From SZUA-265 sp965651905 (GTDB lineage: Bacteria > Myxococcota_A > Polyangia > Polyangiales > Polyangiaceae): DNA of 64,000 nucleotides. The notes beneath the pieces are model-generated. The model saw nothing but the letters and a program-made list of their open reading frames with translations, was not told the origin of the DNA and ran no database searches. Below, one piece after another: positions 9,326 to 20,531 of the stretch. The position numbers and the translations under genes are program-made. Position 1 is the stretch's first letter. Each line of letters begins with the position of its first letter. The DNA lies in NCBI GenBank assembly GCA_965651905.1, contig CBFGUG010000011.1, positions 62,001 to 126,000 on the forward strand. The letters run 5' to 3'.

Positions 9326-10619
9326 ACTCAGCGCGGGCGTTTCGAGTCGTACGCCGTGGTTGTTGGCGTTCCTGGGTGCGGCGACGTTTTTCGAGCCCGA
9401 CCCTGTAGAGGCACGACCTGCGCAGCTTTGCCCAGCGCATGTTTACCGCGGGAACGCACCCTCCAAATCCGAGAGCCCCGACTGGAGCGAGAGCGCGCAG
9501 GGTATCGCCAACGACGGCGAACACTGGTTTTTCACCAATCGCCGTCGGCTGATGAAGTACGAAAGGAACTGGAGCGGCGTTCACGCGGGACCTGACGACG
9601 GCAAGCTCGCCTCCGTAGGCATACCGAGAGAACTCAGGCGACGGGGCATCAACCACTTCGGTGATCCGGACTACCACGGGGGGTACGTATTCGTCCCCTT
9701 CGAAGGACCCCGTTCGCTCAGGGCAGTGATTGCCGCGTTTCGCGCCAGTGATCTGTCGCTGGTCGACTGGGTCGACATCACACGGTACCAACACAAGACT
9801 GGCTGGGTGGCGGTGGACGTGCCCGCTCAGCAGGTTTACACCTCGCTGTCCAGCTTGAGCGCGGATCACCAGTTTCACCGCTACGATCTGCACCTGTCCA
9901 AGATCGACAACGGTGTCGAAGGCGACTTTCTGACACGGGCCGAGCCCATGGCTGCGCTCGACTTCGGCGGGGAGCCGATCGCTGGTCGTTTCATCTACAT
10001 GCAGGGCGGCGTGTTCACTCCGTGGGGCGATCTGTACATCGCGGCGGGGCGCGCCGCTCAGTTGCCGACGCGCACTCGGGCGGGCATTCACCTGTTTCGA
10101 CGAACGGCAGACGGGCGCGCGTTTCAGCTGGTCCAAAGTACCAACAACCAGAGCGTCGATCGCGGGACTTGTGACTTTGCCTACGCGTTCGCGCCGCGTG
10201 CGGCTGGGGGACAAGAGCCAGAGGGCATCGACTGGTGGAATCAAAACGACGACCCCCACGCACGTTACCCAGGACAGCTGCACGCCATCTTGCTCGACAA
10301 TCAAGTCGACGACGACGACGTGTGGCTCAAACACTACACCGTCGACTACTTCTGCATGCTGGAGCAAGACAGCGATGGTGACGGGACGAGTGACGGTGAC
10401 GAAGTCTACGAACACAACACGCACCCGCTGCTCGCCGAATCGCGACCCGTGGCAACACGTGACGTCGCTCCGCGAGCTTGGCGACCCAAACGACCACGTC
10501 ACCGCTGGGTACTGCCCGGATCAGAGTGCCGCGTCGCGCCGAATCGCGACGTGCCTAGGCGCAGGTGGTTGGTGCCGGGCCCCGTGCGTCAGCGTCGCGA
10601 GCGGCAGCGGCGTTGGTGA
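9315..10619 (+). CDS. Secreted protein with a thrombospondin-3-type calcium repeat, probable frameshift near the end
   Basis: An exported protein of unknown function. I choose GTG 9315, which overlaps the arsH stop by 11 bases and gives a signal peptide (cleavage after VEARP or just before). The body has repeated Trp/Tyr-rich strands (GYVFVPFEG, GWVAVD, DLYIAAG) that may form a beta-propeller. A DSDGDGTSDGDEV calcium-binding repeat lies near the C-terminus. After NTHPLLAES the frame turns Arg-rich with poor codon bias. The +1 frame instead continues into Cys-containing, high-GC3 sequence ending at 10665. One extra base around 10441-10443 would explain this. The overlapping start suggests co-expression with the ars genes, but an arsenic role is not shown. 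Confidence 0.65.
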   Translation: MSSRLSAGVSSRTPWLLAFLGAATFFEPDPVEARPAQLCPAHVYRGNAPSKSESPDWSESAQGIANDGEHWFFTNRRRLMKYERNWSGVHAGPDDGKLASVGIPRELRRRGINHFGDPDYHGGYVFVPFEGPRSLRAVIAAFRASDLSLVDWVDITRYQHKTGWVAVDVPAQQVYTSLSSLSADHQFHRYDLHLSKIDNGVEGDFLTRAEPMAALDFGGEPIAGRFIYMQGGVFTPWGDLYIAAGRAAQLPTRTRAGIHLFRRTADGRAFQLVQSTNNQSVDRGTCDFAYAFAPRAAGGQEPEGIDWWNQNDDPHARYPGQLHAILLDNQVDDDDVWLKHYTVDYFCMLEQDSDGDGTSDGDEVYEHNTHPLLAESRPVATRDVAPRAWRPKRPRHRWVLPGSECRVAPNRDVPRRRWLVPGPVRQRRERQRRW

Positions 10620-10665
10620 GCACGAGCCTCATGGCGTGGGCGCTGACGGCGCCGACAAAATCTGA

Positions 10666-10939
10666 GCGGTTGGTGGTCGTGTGGAACACGTTTCGGAGTA
10701 CGCATCTTTTGTTGGTAGCCGCGATGGGTGGAAGTTTATGCCCCGTTGGTTATCAGCAGGGATTAGCTGCGACCCCGAGTGGGTCAAAGCAGCTGGAGAC
10801 CGTCTAGCAGGGGTGGTGCATCTAGATGGCGATGCTAACTTCAGTGGGCGGAATCGTTTCCGAGTTTGGCTCAGCAACCGTGAGGCGTCAGCCAGCGTCG
10901 GCGATGGCTTTGCCGCACCAATCACCCACAGACTGATTC
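10666..10939. other. Intergenic spacer upstream of the xylanase gene
   Basis: A 274-base spacer after the frameshifted secreted-protein gene. I see no gene in it that I would support. It probably holds the promoter of the GH11 gene. Confidence 0.4.
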
Positions 10940-12409
10940 ATGAGCTATCGATTCTTTACCGCGCTGAGCGTGCTGCTTCTCGCCGCTTGCAGCGATACCC
11001 CAGAAACCCCACAAAAGGTCGTAGCTGACGGCGTTGGGTCCGGAGCGACGGACACCTCCGGGGCTGCGTCGGGCAGTTCGTCACCCGGCGCGAGCGGGAC
11101 GACCTCGAACACGGCGACGTCGAACACTGCGACCTCGGGCGGAACTCAGACTGGAAGCGCGGGGACTGCCACCAACACCAGCGGTGCTGGCACGGGCACC
11201 GCTGCTGCTGACGACACAGCGGGTGACTCGACACCGTCCAATGGTGCAGGTCTCGGCGGCACACCCGATGACGCTGCGACCGACGACAGCGCCATGGATG
11301 ACAGCGTCATCGACGACAGTGCCATCGACGACAGTGCAGGTGGCTCGGGTGACGATTCGAGCGTCGACGACTCTGCCGCGGATGATTCGAGCGTCGACGA
11401 CACGGACACTGATGACGGCAGCTTCGACGATTCGAGCGCCGACGACATGGGCACTGGCGGCTTGATGATGTGTGGCTTTGGGGCCCAGTCGGGCAGTCCT
11501 TGTAACCCCGCCTTCAACACCCAGCCGTGCACCCAGGGAGGCGACACGTGCGAGTGTGGAGCGGACTCGACGTGGAGTTGTGGTTCCGAACTGGGAGGCA
11601 CCGACGATGCAGCCGCGGACGACAGTTCGACCGACGACAGTTCGACCGACGACAGTTCGACCGACGACAGTTCGGCGGACGACAGTTCGGCGGACGACAG
11701 TTCGACCGATGACGCAACGGGCGGGGGCACCGTCGAGATCGACTGCGACGCCCAGATGCCGATGGTCGCCACAGAACAACATTCGGCGACCTGGGCCGTT
11801 GGCGGTTCAGGCAACTTGGCGTGGGAAATCTGGACCAACGGTTCACCCGGTAACCTGACGACGTACGCAGGTGAGCCCGCGTTCTCCGCGTCATGGAACA
11901 ACTCGGGCAACTACTTGGGGCGAATGGGCCTCGAGTGGGGCAACAATGGTCGCCCCTACACCGAATACGGCACGATCAAGGCCGACTACGTGTGGAATAA
12001 GTCGGGTAACGCTGGGCAGTACTCGTACCTCGGGATCTATGGTTGGTCGACCAACCCCTGCGTCGAGTGGTACATCGTGGAGGATTCGTTCCACCCGATG
12101 CCGTTCAACACGGGTGATCAACCCATCGGCACGGCGGAAGTCGATGGCGGAACCTATAACCTCGTGTACCGACATACGTCGGGCACTGGCGGCGATCGTT
12201 GCGGTGGCGCATCGAGTTGGGATCAGTTCTACAGCATTCGCCTCGAGGGTAAACGTTGCGGTACCATCACCGTCTCGGATCACTTCGACGTTTGGGCCCA
12301 GCAAGGGTGGAACCTCGGCAACATGTTGGAAGTGAAGATCGTGGTCGAGGCCGCGGCTGGCACGGGTAGCGTCGACTTTCCGTTGGCGAACGTCACCACG
12401 AGTCAGTGA
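10940..12409 (+). CDS. GH11 endo-1,4-beta-xylanase lipoprotein with long Asp/Ser linkers
   Basis: A 489-residue enzyme predicted to cut xylan internally. A lipobox LAA-Cys17 is followed by about 150 residues of Thr/Ser/Gly and DDS-rich linker. A small Cys-rich module comes next (about 178-215), then a second DDSST-repeat linker, then the GH11 jelly-roll (about 270-489). Family motifs seen are SWNNSGNYLG, YSYLGIYGW and VEWYIVE. Glu376 is the predicted nucleophile and Glu470 the acid/base. Their 94-residue spacing equals that of the Bacillus circulans enzyme (Glu78/Glu172), which supports the assignment. The xylanase tethered by an acidic linker suggests display on the outer surface (inference). 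Confidence 0.92.
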   Translation: MSYRFFTALSVLLLAACSDTPETPQKVVADGVGSGATDTSGAASGSSSPGASGTTSNTATSNTATSGGTQTGSAGTATNTSGAGTGTAAADDTAGDSTPSNGAGLGGTPDDAATDDSAMDDSVIDDSAIDDSAGGSGDDSSVDDSAADDSSVDDTDTDDGSFDDSSADDMGTGGLMMCGFGAQSGSPCNPAFNTQPCTQGGDTCECGADSTWSCGSELGGTDDAAADDSSTDDSSTDDSSTDDSSADDSSADDSSTDDATGGGTVEIDCDAQMPMVATEQHSATWAVGGSGNLAWEIWTNGSPGNLTTYAGEPAFSASWNNSGNYLGRMGLEWGNNGRPYTEYGTIKADYVWNKSGNAGQYSYLGIYGWSTNPCVEWYIVEDSFHPMPFNTGDQPIGTAEVDGGTYNLVYRHTSGTGGDRCGGASSWDQFYSIRLEGKRCGTITVSDHFDVWAQQGWNLGNMLEVKIVVEAAAGTGSVDFPLANVTTSQ

Positions 12410-12450
12410 CGATCGATCGAGTGACGATTGATCGAGTGACGATCGATCGC
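12406..12450 (+). repeat. 15-base tandem repeat, three copies, overlapping the xylanase stop
   Basis: Three head-to-tail copies of a GTGACGATCGATCGA-type unit at 12406-12420, 12421-12435 and 12436-12450. The second copy has one change (TTGATCG for TCGATCG) and the third ends in C. The first copy supplies the TGA stop of the GH11 gene. The GATCGATC core is itself palindromic. Confidence 0.85.
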
Positions 12451-12703
12451 GTGATGCGGTACGTGTTCACTTGTGGCGTGCGCTGACGTGTGGGTTGCGG
12501 ATTCGTAGCGAACACCTGGTACGGAGTCGCCCAAGGAGCGGCGCACACGAGGTACGATGGGGTGCGCTGGGGAGTGCATGGCCCAGACCCCGGCTGCCCG
12601 TGTCTGCTCGACGTTTTCATACGGCACGTCCGCCGCGCGTCTTTCGGAGCGACTTGGCGTTTCAACGGCACGGATCCTAGTGAAAACGGCGGTCGTCCTG
12701 GGA

Positions 12704-12738
12704 TTGACCGCCAACTACTATGCCGTATAGTAGTTGGC
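12704..12738 (+). promoter_or_regulatory. Promoter with embedded palindromic operator for the BlaI-type repressor
   Basis: A sigma70-like promoter: TTGACC at 12704-12709, a 16-base spacer, and TATAGT at 12726-12731. An 11-base perfect inverted repeat (12710-12720 and 12728-12738, core CCAACTACTA/TAGTAGTTGG) fills the spacer and covers the -10 element. A repressor bound there would block RNA polymerase. It lies just before the BlaI-family gene at 12752, so self-repression is the natural reading. The core TACTAT-5 bases-ATAGTA recurs at 14250-14266. Confidence 0.75.
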
Positions 12739-12751
12739 CTCTGGAGGACTC

Positions 12752-13177
12752 ATGAAAGGTATCCGCTTCCGTCCTGATCAAGAAGGCCTGCGCGCCGCGT
12801 TGTTCGATCTGGAAGCGGACATCATGGAGGTGGTCTGGAGCAAGGGGTGGCAGGAGTTCGCGGTCGCTGATGTGCAGCACGAGTTGGAGCGTGAGCGTGA
12901 CATTGCCTACACCACGGTGATGACCACGGTCAGCAGACTGCATGAAAAGGGTCTCCTCGACCGCGAGCGCGAAGGCAAGCGCTACGTTTACCGGCCGCAC
13001 ATGACTCGCGACGAGTTCACCGAGTTGATGGCGCGCGAGCTGCTCAGTTCGCTTTCGGGGCTGGGCCACGAGCAGGCACTATCGCTGCTCGTCGAGCAGG
13101 TGGCGGACTCGGACGCCGAAGAGCTCCGTAAACTCGAAGCGCTCATCCGCAAGCGCAAAAAGGCGCTCGACGGATGA
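12752..13177 (+). CDS. BlaI/MecI/CopY-family transcriptional repressor
   Basis: A 141-residue winged-helix DNA-binding protein. The N-terminal half has the family pattern LEADIMEVVW, then YTTVMTTVSRLHEKGLL (recognition helix) and a wing with KRYVYRP. The C-terminal half is a helical dimerisation domain ending in a Lys/Arg tail. ATG 12752 is chosen because GGAGG at 12743-12747 lies four bases upstream; an upstream TTG start lacks a good site. Its stop overlaps the start of the M56 protease gene (ATGA), as in blaI-blaR1 and mecI-mecR1 pairs. Here the genes downstream are a metal efflux pump, not a beta-lactamase, so a metal or envelope signal is more likely than an antibiotic. Confidence 0.92.
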   Translation: MKGIRFRPDQEGLRAALFDLEADIMEVVWSKGWQEFAVADVQHELERERDIAYTTVMTTVSRLHEKGLLDREREGKRYVYRPHMTRDEFTELMARELLSSLSGLGHEQALSLLVEQVADSDAEELRKLEALIRKRKKALDG

Positions 13178-14205
13178 ACGAGCTCGTCTTCCCCGTGGTT
13201 GGGGCCCTCCTCATCTTTCTCGTGGTGGTGCCACTGCTTACGCTGGCGGCGCGTGGAACCATCGCGCTGCTCCCCATGTCGGGCAATCAGCTGTCAGCTC
13301 AGGAGCGGCCCTGGCGGTTTCTGCTCGTGGTCGGTCCAACGTTGGGGCCGCTGCTCTGGCTCATCTCCGCCTCGATCCACCAGTCCGAGGGTGGGGCTCC
13401 GCTCACTGCGTGCATCGTGGATCACCTCGGCGGGGAGCTGTGCCGAGACGTGGTGCTGTTTGGACTGATCCTTTTCTCGGTTCTGGGCTACGGCGTCGTC
13501 CGGCGTGCCCGGCGAGAGCGACGCGCGACTGTCCGACCCGTGACCGCCTCCGCGGATTGGGCTGCCGCGAGCGCGCGGGTGAGAGACGTCTGTCAGTGGA
13601 ACCTGACGCTCGCCGGGTTCGGTGAGCGGATCCGGGTCGTCGAGCACGGGCTCGCTCCAGCTTGCACACGCGGGTTATTGCGGCCTCGAGTCGAGCTCGA
13701 GGCCGCGCTGATCACACGTCTCGCCGACGACGAGCTCGAGGCCACACTGCTCCACGAGGTCGAGCACGCGCACGCTCGCGATCCATTGCGCTTCTTCATC
13801 GCCCACGTCGCACTGTCCATCAACCCGCTGGGCACACTCTTAGCGTCCGAGCTAGCGCGCTATCACTTCGCGCGTGAAGCCCTGTGCGACAAGCACGCGG
13901 TGCAGCGCTGCGCCGATCCGCTAGCCCTCGCCCGAAGCATCGTCTCGGTCGCCACGCCTGTGGGGGTACCCGCTTCAGTCCCCGCGCTGGGGGGCCACGG
14001 CATCCATGGTATCCGCCTGCGGGTGCAGCTCTTGCTCAGCTACTCTGCGAAATGGCCAGGGCCCGCTCAGCGGCGAACGCCGCTGGGCGTGCTGACGACG
14101 CTCATCACGCTCGTGGCCGTGGCACCGCACCTCATGGGGGCGGGCCCGCTCGACATTTTCCATCACGGCGTCGAGCGCGCCGCCCTGCTTCTCGGCTTCG
14201 GATGA
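13174..14205 (+). CDS. M56-family membrane metalloprotease (BlaR1-like signal transducer)
   Basis: A 343-residue integral membrane protein that overlaps the repressor gene by four bases. Three hydrophobic segments precede a cytoplasmic zinc-protease domain with HEVEH (His194, Glu195, His198), and one further helix lies near the C-terminus. Proteins of this family sense a signal and trigger destruction of the partner repressor. There is no penicillin-binding sensor domain after the last helix, so what it senses is unknown. The adjacent RND pump suggests a periplasmic metal (inference). Confidence 0.88.
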   Translation: MNELVFPVVGALLIFLVVVPLLTLAARGTIALLPMSGNQLSAQERPWRFLLVVGPTLGPLLWLISASIHQSEGGAPLTACIVDHLGGELCRDVVLFGLILFSVLGYGVVRRARRERRATVRPVTASADWAAASARVRDVCQWNLTLAGFGERIRVVEHGLAPACTRGLLRPRVELEAALITRLADDELEATLLHEVEHAHARDPLRFFIAHVALSINPLGTLLASELARYHFAREALCDKHAVQRCADPLALARSIVSVATPVGVPASVPALGGHGIHGIRLRVQLLLSYSAKWPGPAQRRTPLGVLTTLITLVAVAPHLMGAGPLDIFHHGVERAALLLGFG

Positions 14206-14208
14206 ACG

Positions 14209-15660
14209 ATGCAGACACGACCTCGACACCCTGTTCGCTCGCACACAACTACTATCTCGAATAGTAAGTGCGGGCCACCATTGGCGTTGCTCGGTGCGCT
14301 CCTCCACTTGCTCCTCGGCCTCGGGTGCGCGTCTGCGCAGACGTCGCCCGCTCGAGCTGCGGGCGAGTTCGCCGTGCCGTCGGGAGGCTACGAACCTGTG
14401 CACGTGCCCGACGTTCCGCTGCCGGATCCCGCGCGTGGCGGTCCGACGTCGCTCGAGCGCATCCTCGCGTACGCCGACCGCAACGCTCCGTCTCTGCAGG
14501 TCGCGAGGCGACGCATGGGCCTCGGCGACGCCGCCATCGCTGGCGCCTCTCCGCTGTTGCCCGACAACCCCGAGGTCTCGGTTGGGGTGGGGCCTGGCAT
14601 CAGCGATCCGGTCCACGTCGATTTCACGGCGTCGGTATCCCAGCGGCTCGAGATCGCTGGAGAGCGATCCGCCCGACTCGAAGCCGCGGAGCGCACGCGC
14701 GATCGACTGCGGGCCGAGCTGGACGAGGAGCGCTGGGGGGTGCATCGAGACGTCCACGCGGCATTTCATCGTGGACTCGTGGCCCGTGAGCGGCTGGTTA
14801 CCGCGGAGCGACTGCTGTCCTTTCAGGAGCGACTGGTCGAGATCACGCGTGGTCAACTGCGAGCGGGCGAGGTGTCGCCGCTCGCCGTGCGGTTGGCTGA
14901 GGGCGAGCTGAGCCAGGCGCGTGTCGCCAAGCTCGCCGCTGAGCAGAGCTACCTCTCGTCGCGACTCGAGCTCGGCGCGCTGGCGGGGTGGCCTGCGTCG
15001 CACCCTCCAGAGCCCGCGGGACGGCTGGACACGCCGCGAGACCCACCCGATGCGGCGGCGCTGGTCGAGGCGGCGGGGCGTCACCAACCGCGTTTACGAA
15101 CCCTCCACGCAACCAGGGTCGAGGCGGCCGCGAACACGCGTGCGGCCGAGCGCGACACCTGGCCCGAGCCGACGATTGGCGTTCAGCTCAACCGCGAGTC
15201 GTTGCCTGCAGGTCCCCCGGAAACGCAAGTCTTCGGAACGGTCTCGTTGCCCATCCCGCTCGTACAGCGCAACCAGGGCCCACGCGCCATGGCGCGCGCC
15301 CAGGCGGACATCGCCGAGGCCGAGCAGTCCGCCTTCGGGTTCCAACTCCAAACACGCATCGAGCAGCATCGCACCGCGGTCATCGCGGCTGCCGCACAGG
15401 TGCGAACCTATGGCAGCGAGATTCTGCCGACGTTCGAGGAGAACCTGCGTCTCATTCAGCGCGCCTTCGAGTTGGGCGAGATCGACATCTTGGAGGTGTC
15501 GGTCGCACGCGAACGCTTCCTTCGCATTCAGGCGGACGCCCTCGATGCCTATGGAAACTACTTTCAGGCCATTGCGGATCTGGAGGGGGCGATCGGTGCC
15601 GACCTCTGGCCTGACGAACGGCATGAGCACGAGCCCGGGCTGGGGGAGACCGAGCAATGA
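14209..15660 (+). CDS. czcC: Outer-membrane efflux factor, CzcC/TolC family
   Basis: A 483-residue outer-membrane channel subunit for the Czc-type pump encoded next. A signal sequence (LLHLLLGLGCASAQ) is followed by two TolC-type helical repeats with coiled-coil character and short strand segments. The ATG at 14209 is three bases after the M56 stop, but it gives a 26-residue polar stretch before the hydrophobic core. It would also place an operator-like palindrome (14250-14266) inside the gene. A TTG start at 14281 or 14287 would give a normal signal peptide and leave the operator upstream, so the start is uncertain. The gene overlaps the adaptor gene by four bases. Confidence 0.88.
   Translation: MQTRPRHPVRSHTTTISNSKCGPPLALLGALLHLLLGLGCASAQTSPARAAGEFAVPSGGYEPVHVPDVPLPDPARGGPTSLERILAYADRNAPSLQVARRRMGLGDAAIAGASPLLPDNPEVSVGVGPGISDPVHVDFTASVSQRLEIAGERSARLEAAERTRDRLRAELDEERWGVHRDVHAAFHRGLVARERLVTAERLLSFQERLVEITRGQLRAGEVSPLAVRLAEGELSQARVAKLAAEQSYLSSRLELGALAGWPASHPPEPAGRLDTPRDPPDAAALVEAAGRHQPRLRTLHATRVEAAANTRAAERDTWPEPTIGVQLNRESLPAGPPETQVFGTVSLPIPLVQRNQGPRAMARAQADIAEAEQSAFGFQLQTRIEQHRTAVIAAAAQVRTYGSEILPTFEENLRLIQRAFELGEIDILEVSVARERFLRIQADALDAYGNYFQAIADLEGAIGADLWPDERHEHEPGLGETEQ
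14250..14266 (+). promoter_or_regulatory. Second copy of the BlaI-type operator core, before the efflux genes
   Basis: TACTAT at 14250-14255, five bases, ATAGTA at 14261-14266: the same arms and spacer as the core of the site at 12716-12732. AATAGT (14260-14265) could serve as a -10 element, but no good -35 is seen. The match suggests that the repressor also controls the pump genes directly from here. Confidence 0.6.
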
Positions 15661-16847
15661 ATCGCCTCGCGCTCAGCATCATTGGCGCCGTGCTTTTGCT
15701 GCTCGGTTCGAGCGGCTGCGAGAACAAAGCCAACCACGAGCACGGGGAACCCTCAGAGCACCGACAACATCGCGACGACGAACACCACACTGGGCATGGC
15801 GCGGAACGTGTCGTGCGCATTCAGACAGAGGCTCTTGCACGGAACGGCATCCGGATCGCAACAGCGGAAGCCGTGCCGCGTGCGGGGGGGATCGACGTTC
15901 CCGCCGAGGTGCAGGCCGAGCCCGACCGTGAGGCGCACGTCTCGTCAGTGGTTTCGGGCCAGCTCGCCCGCGTCTCGGTGTCTGTGGGTGACCGGGTCGA
16001 GTCCGGACAAACGCTCGCGGTGATCCGCAGCGTTGCTCTGGGCGAAGCCCGAGCTCAGGCAGATCGAGCGCGGGCCAACGTCGAGGTGGCCGAGGCAAAC
16101 TTCCGCCGCCAGGAGGAGCTCAAGCGCGAGGGAATTGGTGCCGACCGGCATTACCTGGAGGCGCAAGCCGAGCTGCGGCGCGCGCAAGCGGAGCAGTCGG
16201 CCGCCAAGCGCGCGCTCGAAGTGTACGGGCATGGCGGAAGTGGCAGCGAAGTCACGATTCGGAGCCCAATCGCGGGGCGCGTGGTGTCACGGCACGCGAC
16301 GGTAGGCGAGGTCGTGGGCCCGAGCGACGTGCTCTTCGAGGTCACGGACATCACCAAGGTGTGGGTGGTGGGTCGGGTGTACCAGCAACACTCAGCGCAG
16401 GTACACGAAGGCGCGCGGGCTACGCTCACCCTGCAGTCGCATCCGAGTCGTACTTTCTCGGGGCAGCTGGACTACGTCGCGCCTACGCTCGACGAGCGCA
16501 CCCGCACGCTCCCGGTCCGCATGTCTCTGGACAACGCTGATGGTGCGCTGCGGCCCGGTTCCTTCGGAACGCTGTCGGTCAGTCCAGCCGATGCGGGCGC
16601 AGACGCTACCATCCCGGCCGTCACCATTTCGGCGCTGCAGCGGCTCGGAAAGGAGACAGTCGTGTTCTTGCCCGGAGAAGCGGAGGGCGAGTTCCGCGCG
16701 GTCTCGGTGACGGTTGCCGCTCGCAGCGGTGGCTTCGCGCGCATTCGCCAGGGGCTCGCAGCCGGCGATCGCTACGTGGCTGACGGTGCCTTCGTCCTCA
16801 AATCGGAGCTCAGTCGCGGCGAACTCGGTGACGGCCATGCTCACTAG
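15657..16847 (+). CDS. czcB: Periplasmic adaptor (membrane fusion) subunit of heavy-metal RND pump, CzcB type
   Basis: A 396-residue adaptor linking the inner-membrane pump to the outer-membrane channel. A lipobox LGSSG-Cys21 means it is lipid-anchored. Just after it comes a His-rich segment (about residues 26-50, with HEHGE, HRQHRDDEHH and HTGHG) that could bind Zn/Co/Cd/Ni. Barrel-sandwich halves (SVVSGQLARVSVSVGD and SPIAGRVVSRHATVGEVV) flank a long helical hairpin, followed by beta-barrel and membrane-proximal domains. It overlaps czcC by four bases and lies 18 bases before czcA. Confidence 0.93.
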   Translation: MNRLALSIIGAVLLLLGSSGCENKANHEHGEPSEHRQHRDDEHHTGHGAERVVRIQTEALARNGIRIATAEAVPRAGGIDVPAEVQAEPDREAHVSSVVSGQLARVSVSVGDRVESGQTLAVIRSVALGEARAQADRARANVEVAEANFRRQEELKREGIGADRHYLEAQAELRRAQAEQSAAKRALEVYGHGGSGSEVTIRSPIAGRVVSRHATVGEVVGPSDVLFEVTDITKVWVVGRVYQQHSAQVHEGARATLTLQSHPSRTFSGQLDYVAPTLDERTRTLPVRMSLDNADGALRPGSFGTLSVSPADAGADATIPAVTISALQRLGKETVVFLPGEAEGEFRAVSVTVAARSGGFARIRQGLAAGDRYVADGAFVLKSELSRGELGDGHAH

Positions 16848-16865
16848 TGTGCCCTGGAGACAGTC

Positions 16866-20000
<3,135 letters not shown>

Positions 20001-20129
20001 ACTCTGCCGTCGATCGCGCGAACCATTGGGGTCGTAGTGTCATCGCTTTGGTGAGCGCGGCGGGGCCGCTCCCAATACTGGCGCTCGGAGTCCCCGATGC
20101 CCAACGTAGGCGTCCAAGGTCGATGCGAA

Positions 20130-20157
20130 AAACCCCGCGGGGGTGACCGCGGGGTTT
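20130..20157 (-). terminator. Rho-independent terminator of tRNA-Asn
   Basis: Eleven-base stem AAACCCCGCGG (20130-20140) / CCGCGGGGTTT (20147-20157) with a six-base loop. On the minus strand it is followed by a run of five T residues, as expected of a terminator placed 37 bases after the tRNA 3' end. It may also stop read-through from czcA on the plus strand. Confidence 0.85.
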
Positions 20158-20194
20158 CAGCAAGTTGAAGGCCCTTGGGTGATAGGGCTTCCAG

Positions 20195-20267
20195 CTCCGG
20201 AAGTAAGACTCGAACTTACGACCAATCGGTTAACAGCCGACCGCTCTACCAACTGAGCTATTCCGGA
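20195..20267 (-). tRNA. tRNA-Asn (anticodon GUU)
   Basis: A 73-base cloverleaf on the minus strand. The acceptor stem TCCGGAA pairs with TTCCGGA and the discriminator is G. The D-arm has AGCTCAGTTGGTAGAGC. The anticodon loop CTGTTAA gives anticodon GTT, and the T-arm has GTTCGAGTC. The terminal CCA is not encoded (CTG follows) and must be added enzymatically. A promoter-like pair lies upstream and a strong terminator downstream, so it is a single-gene unit. Confidence 0.97.
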
Positions 20268-20278
20268 ATGGGACCGGG

Positions 20279-20306
20279 AGCCTATCCAGAGTCGCGCGAA
20301 GGTCAA
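20279..20306 (-). promoter_or_regulatory. Likely promoter of tRNA-Asn
   Basis: On the minus strand TTGACC (20301-20306) and TAGGCT (20279-20284) are separated by 16 bases. The -10 element ends 11 bases before the mature tRNA 5' end, leaving a short leader. The -35 is close to consensus and the -10 is weak. Confidence 0.5.
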
Positions 20307-20531
20307 GCGGATAGGTGACGAGATTTGAGCGCTTGCGCGGTCGGCGGGTCGAAGAGTGGTGGGAAATCGAGGGTGGGGGGCGCGGCGCGCGGGCTGCGGG
20401 GGGTGGAATCAGCGAACGGCGGCAGGAACCTAGTGACGCAGGCCGCCTTCGGGGGCCGGCACGGGCGTCTCGCTGAGAATTACGCGGTTGAAGTACGAGT
20501 GGAGATAAGGCGCGTTGCGCGAGGAGCGTGC

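Noticed and set aside
10681..11028. 115-residue open frame before the xylanase
   Set aside because: Overlaps the xylanase start in another frame and has no supporting signal.
12752..14205. Beta-lactam resistance regulator pair
   Set aside because: The M56 protein lacks a penicillin-binding sensor domain and no beta-lactamase is near; metal pump genes follow instead.
20195..20267. Integration site of a mobile element at tRNA-Asn
   Set aside because: No integrase gene and no direct repeat of the tRNA 3' end was found by eye.
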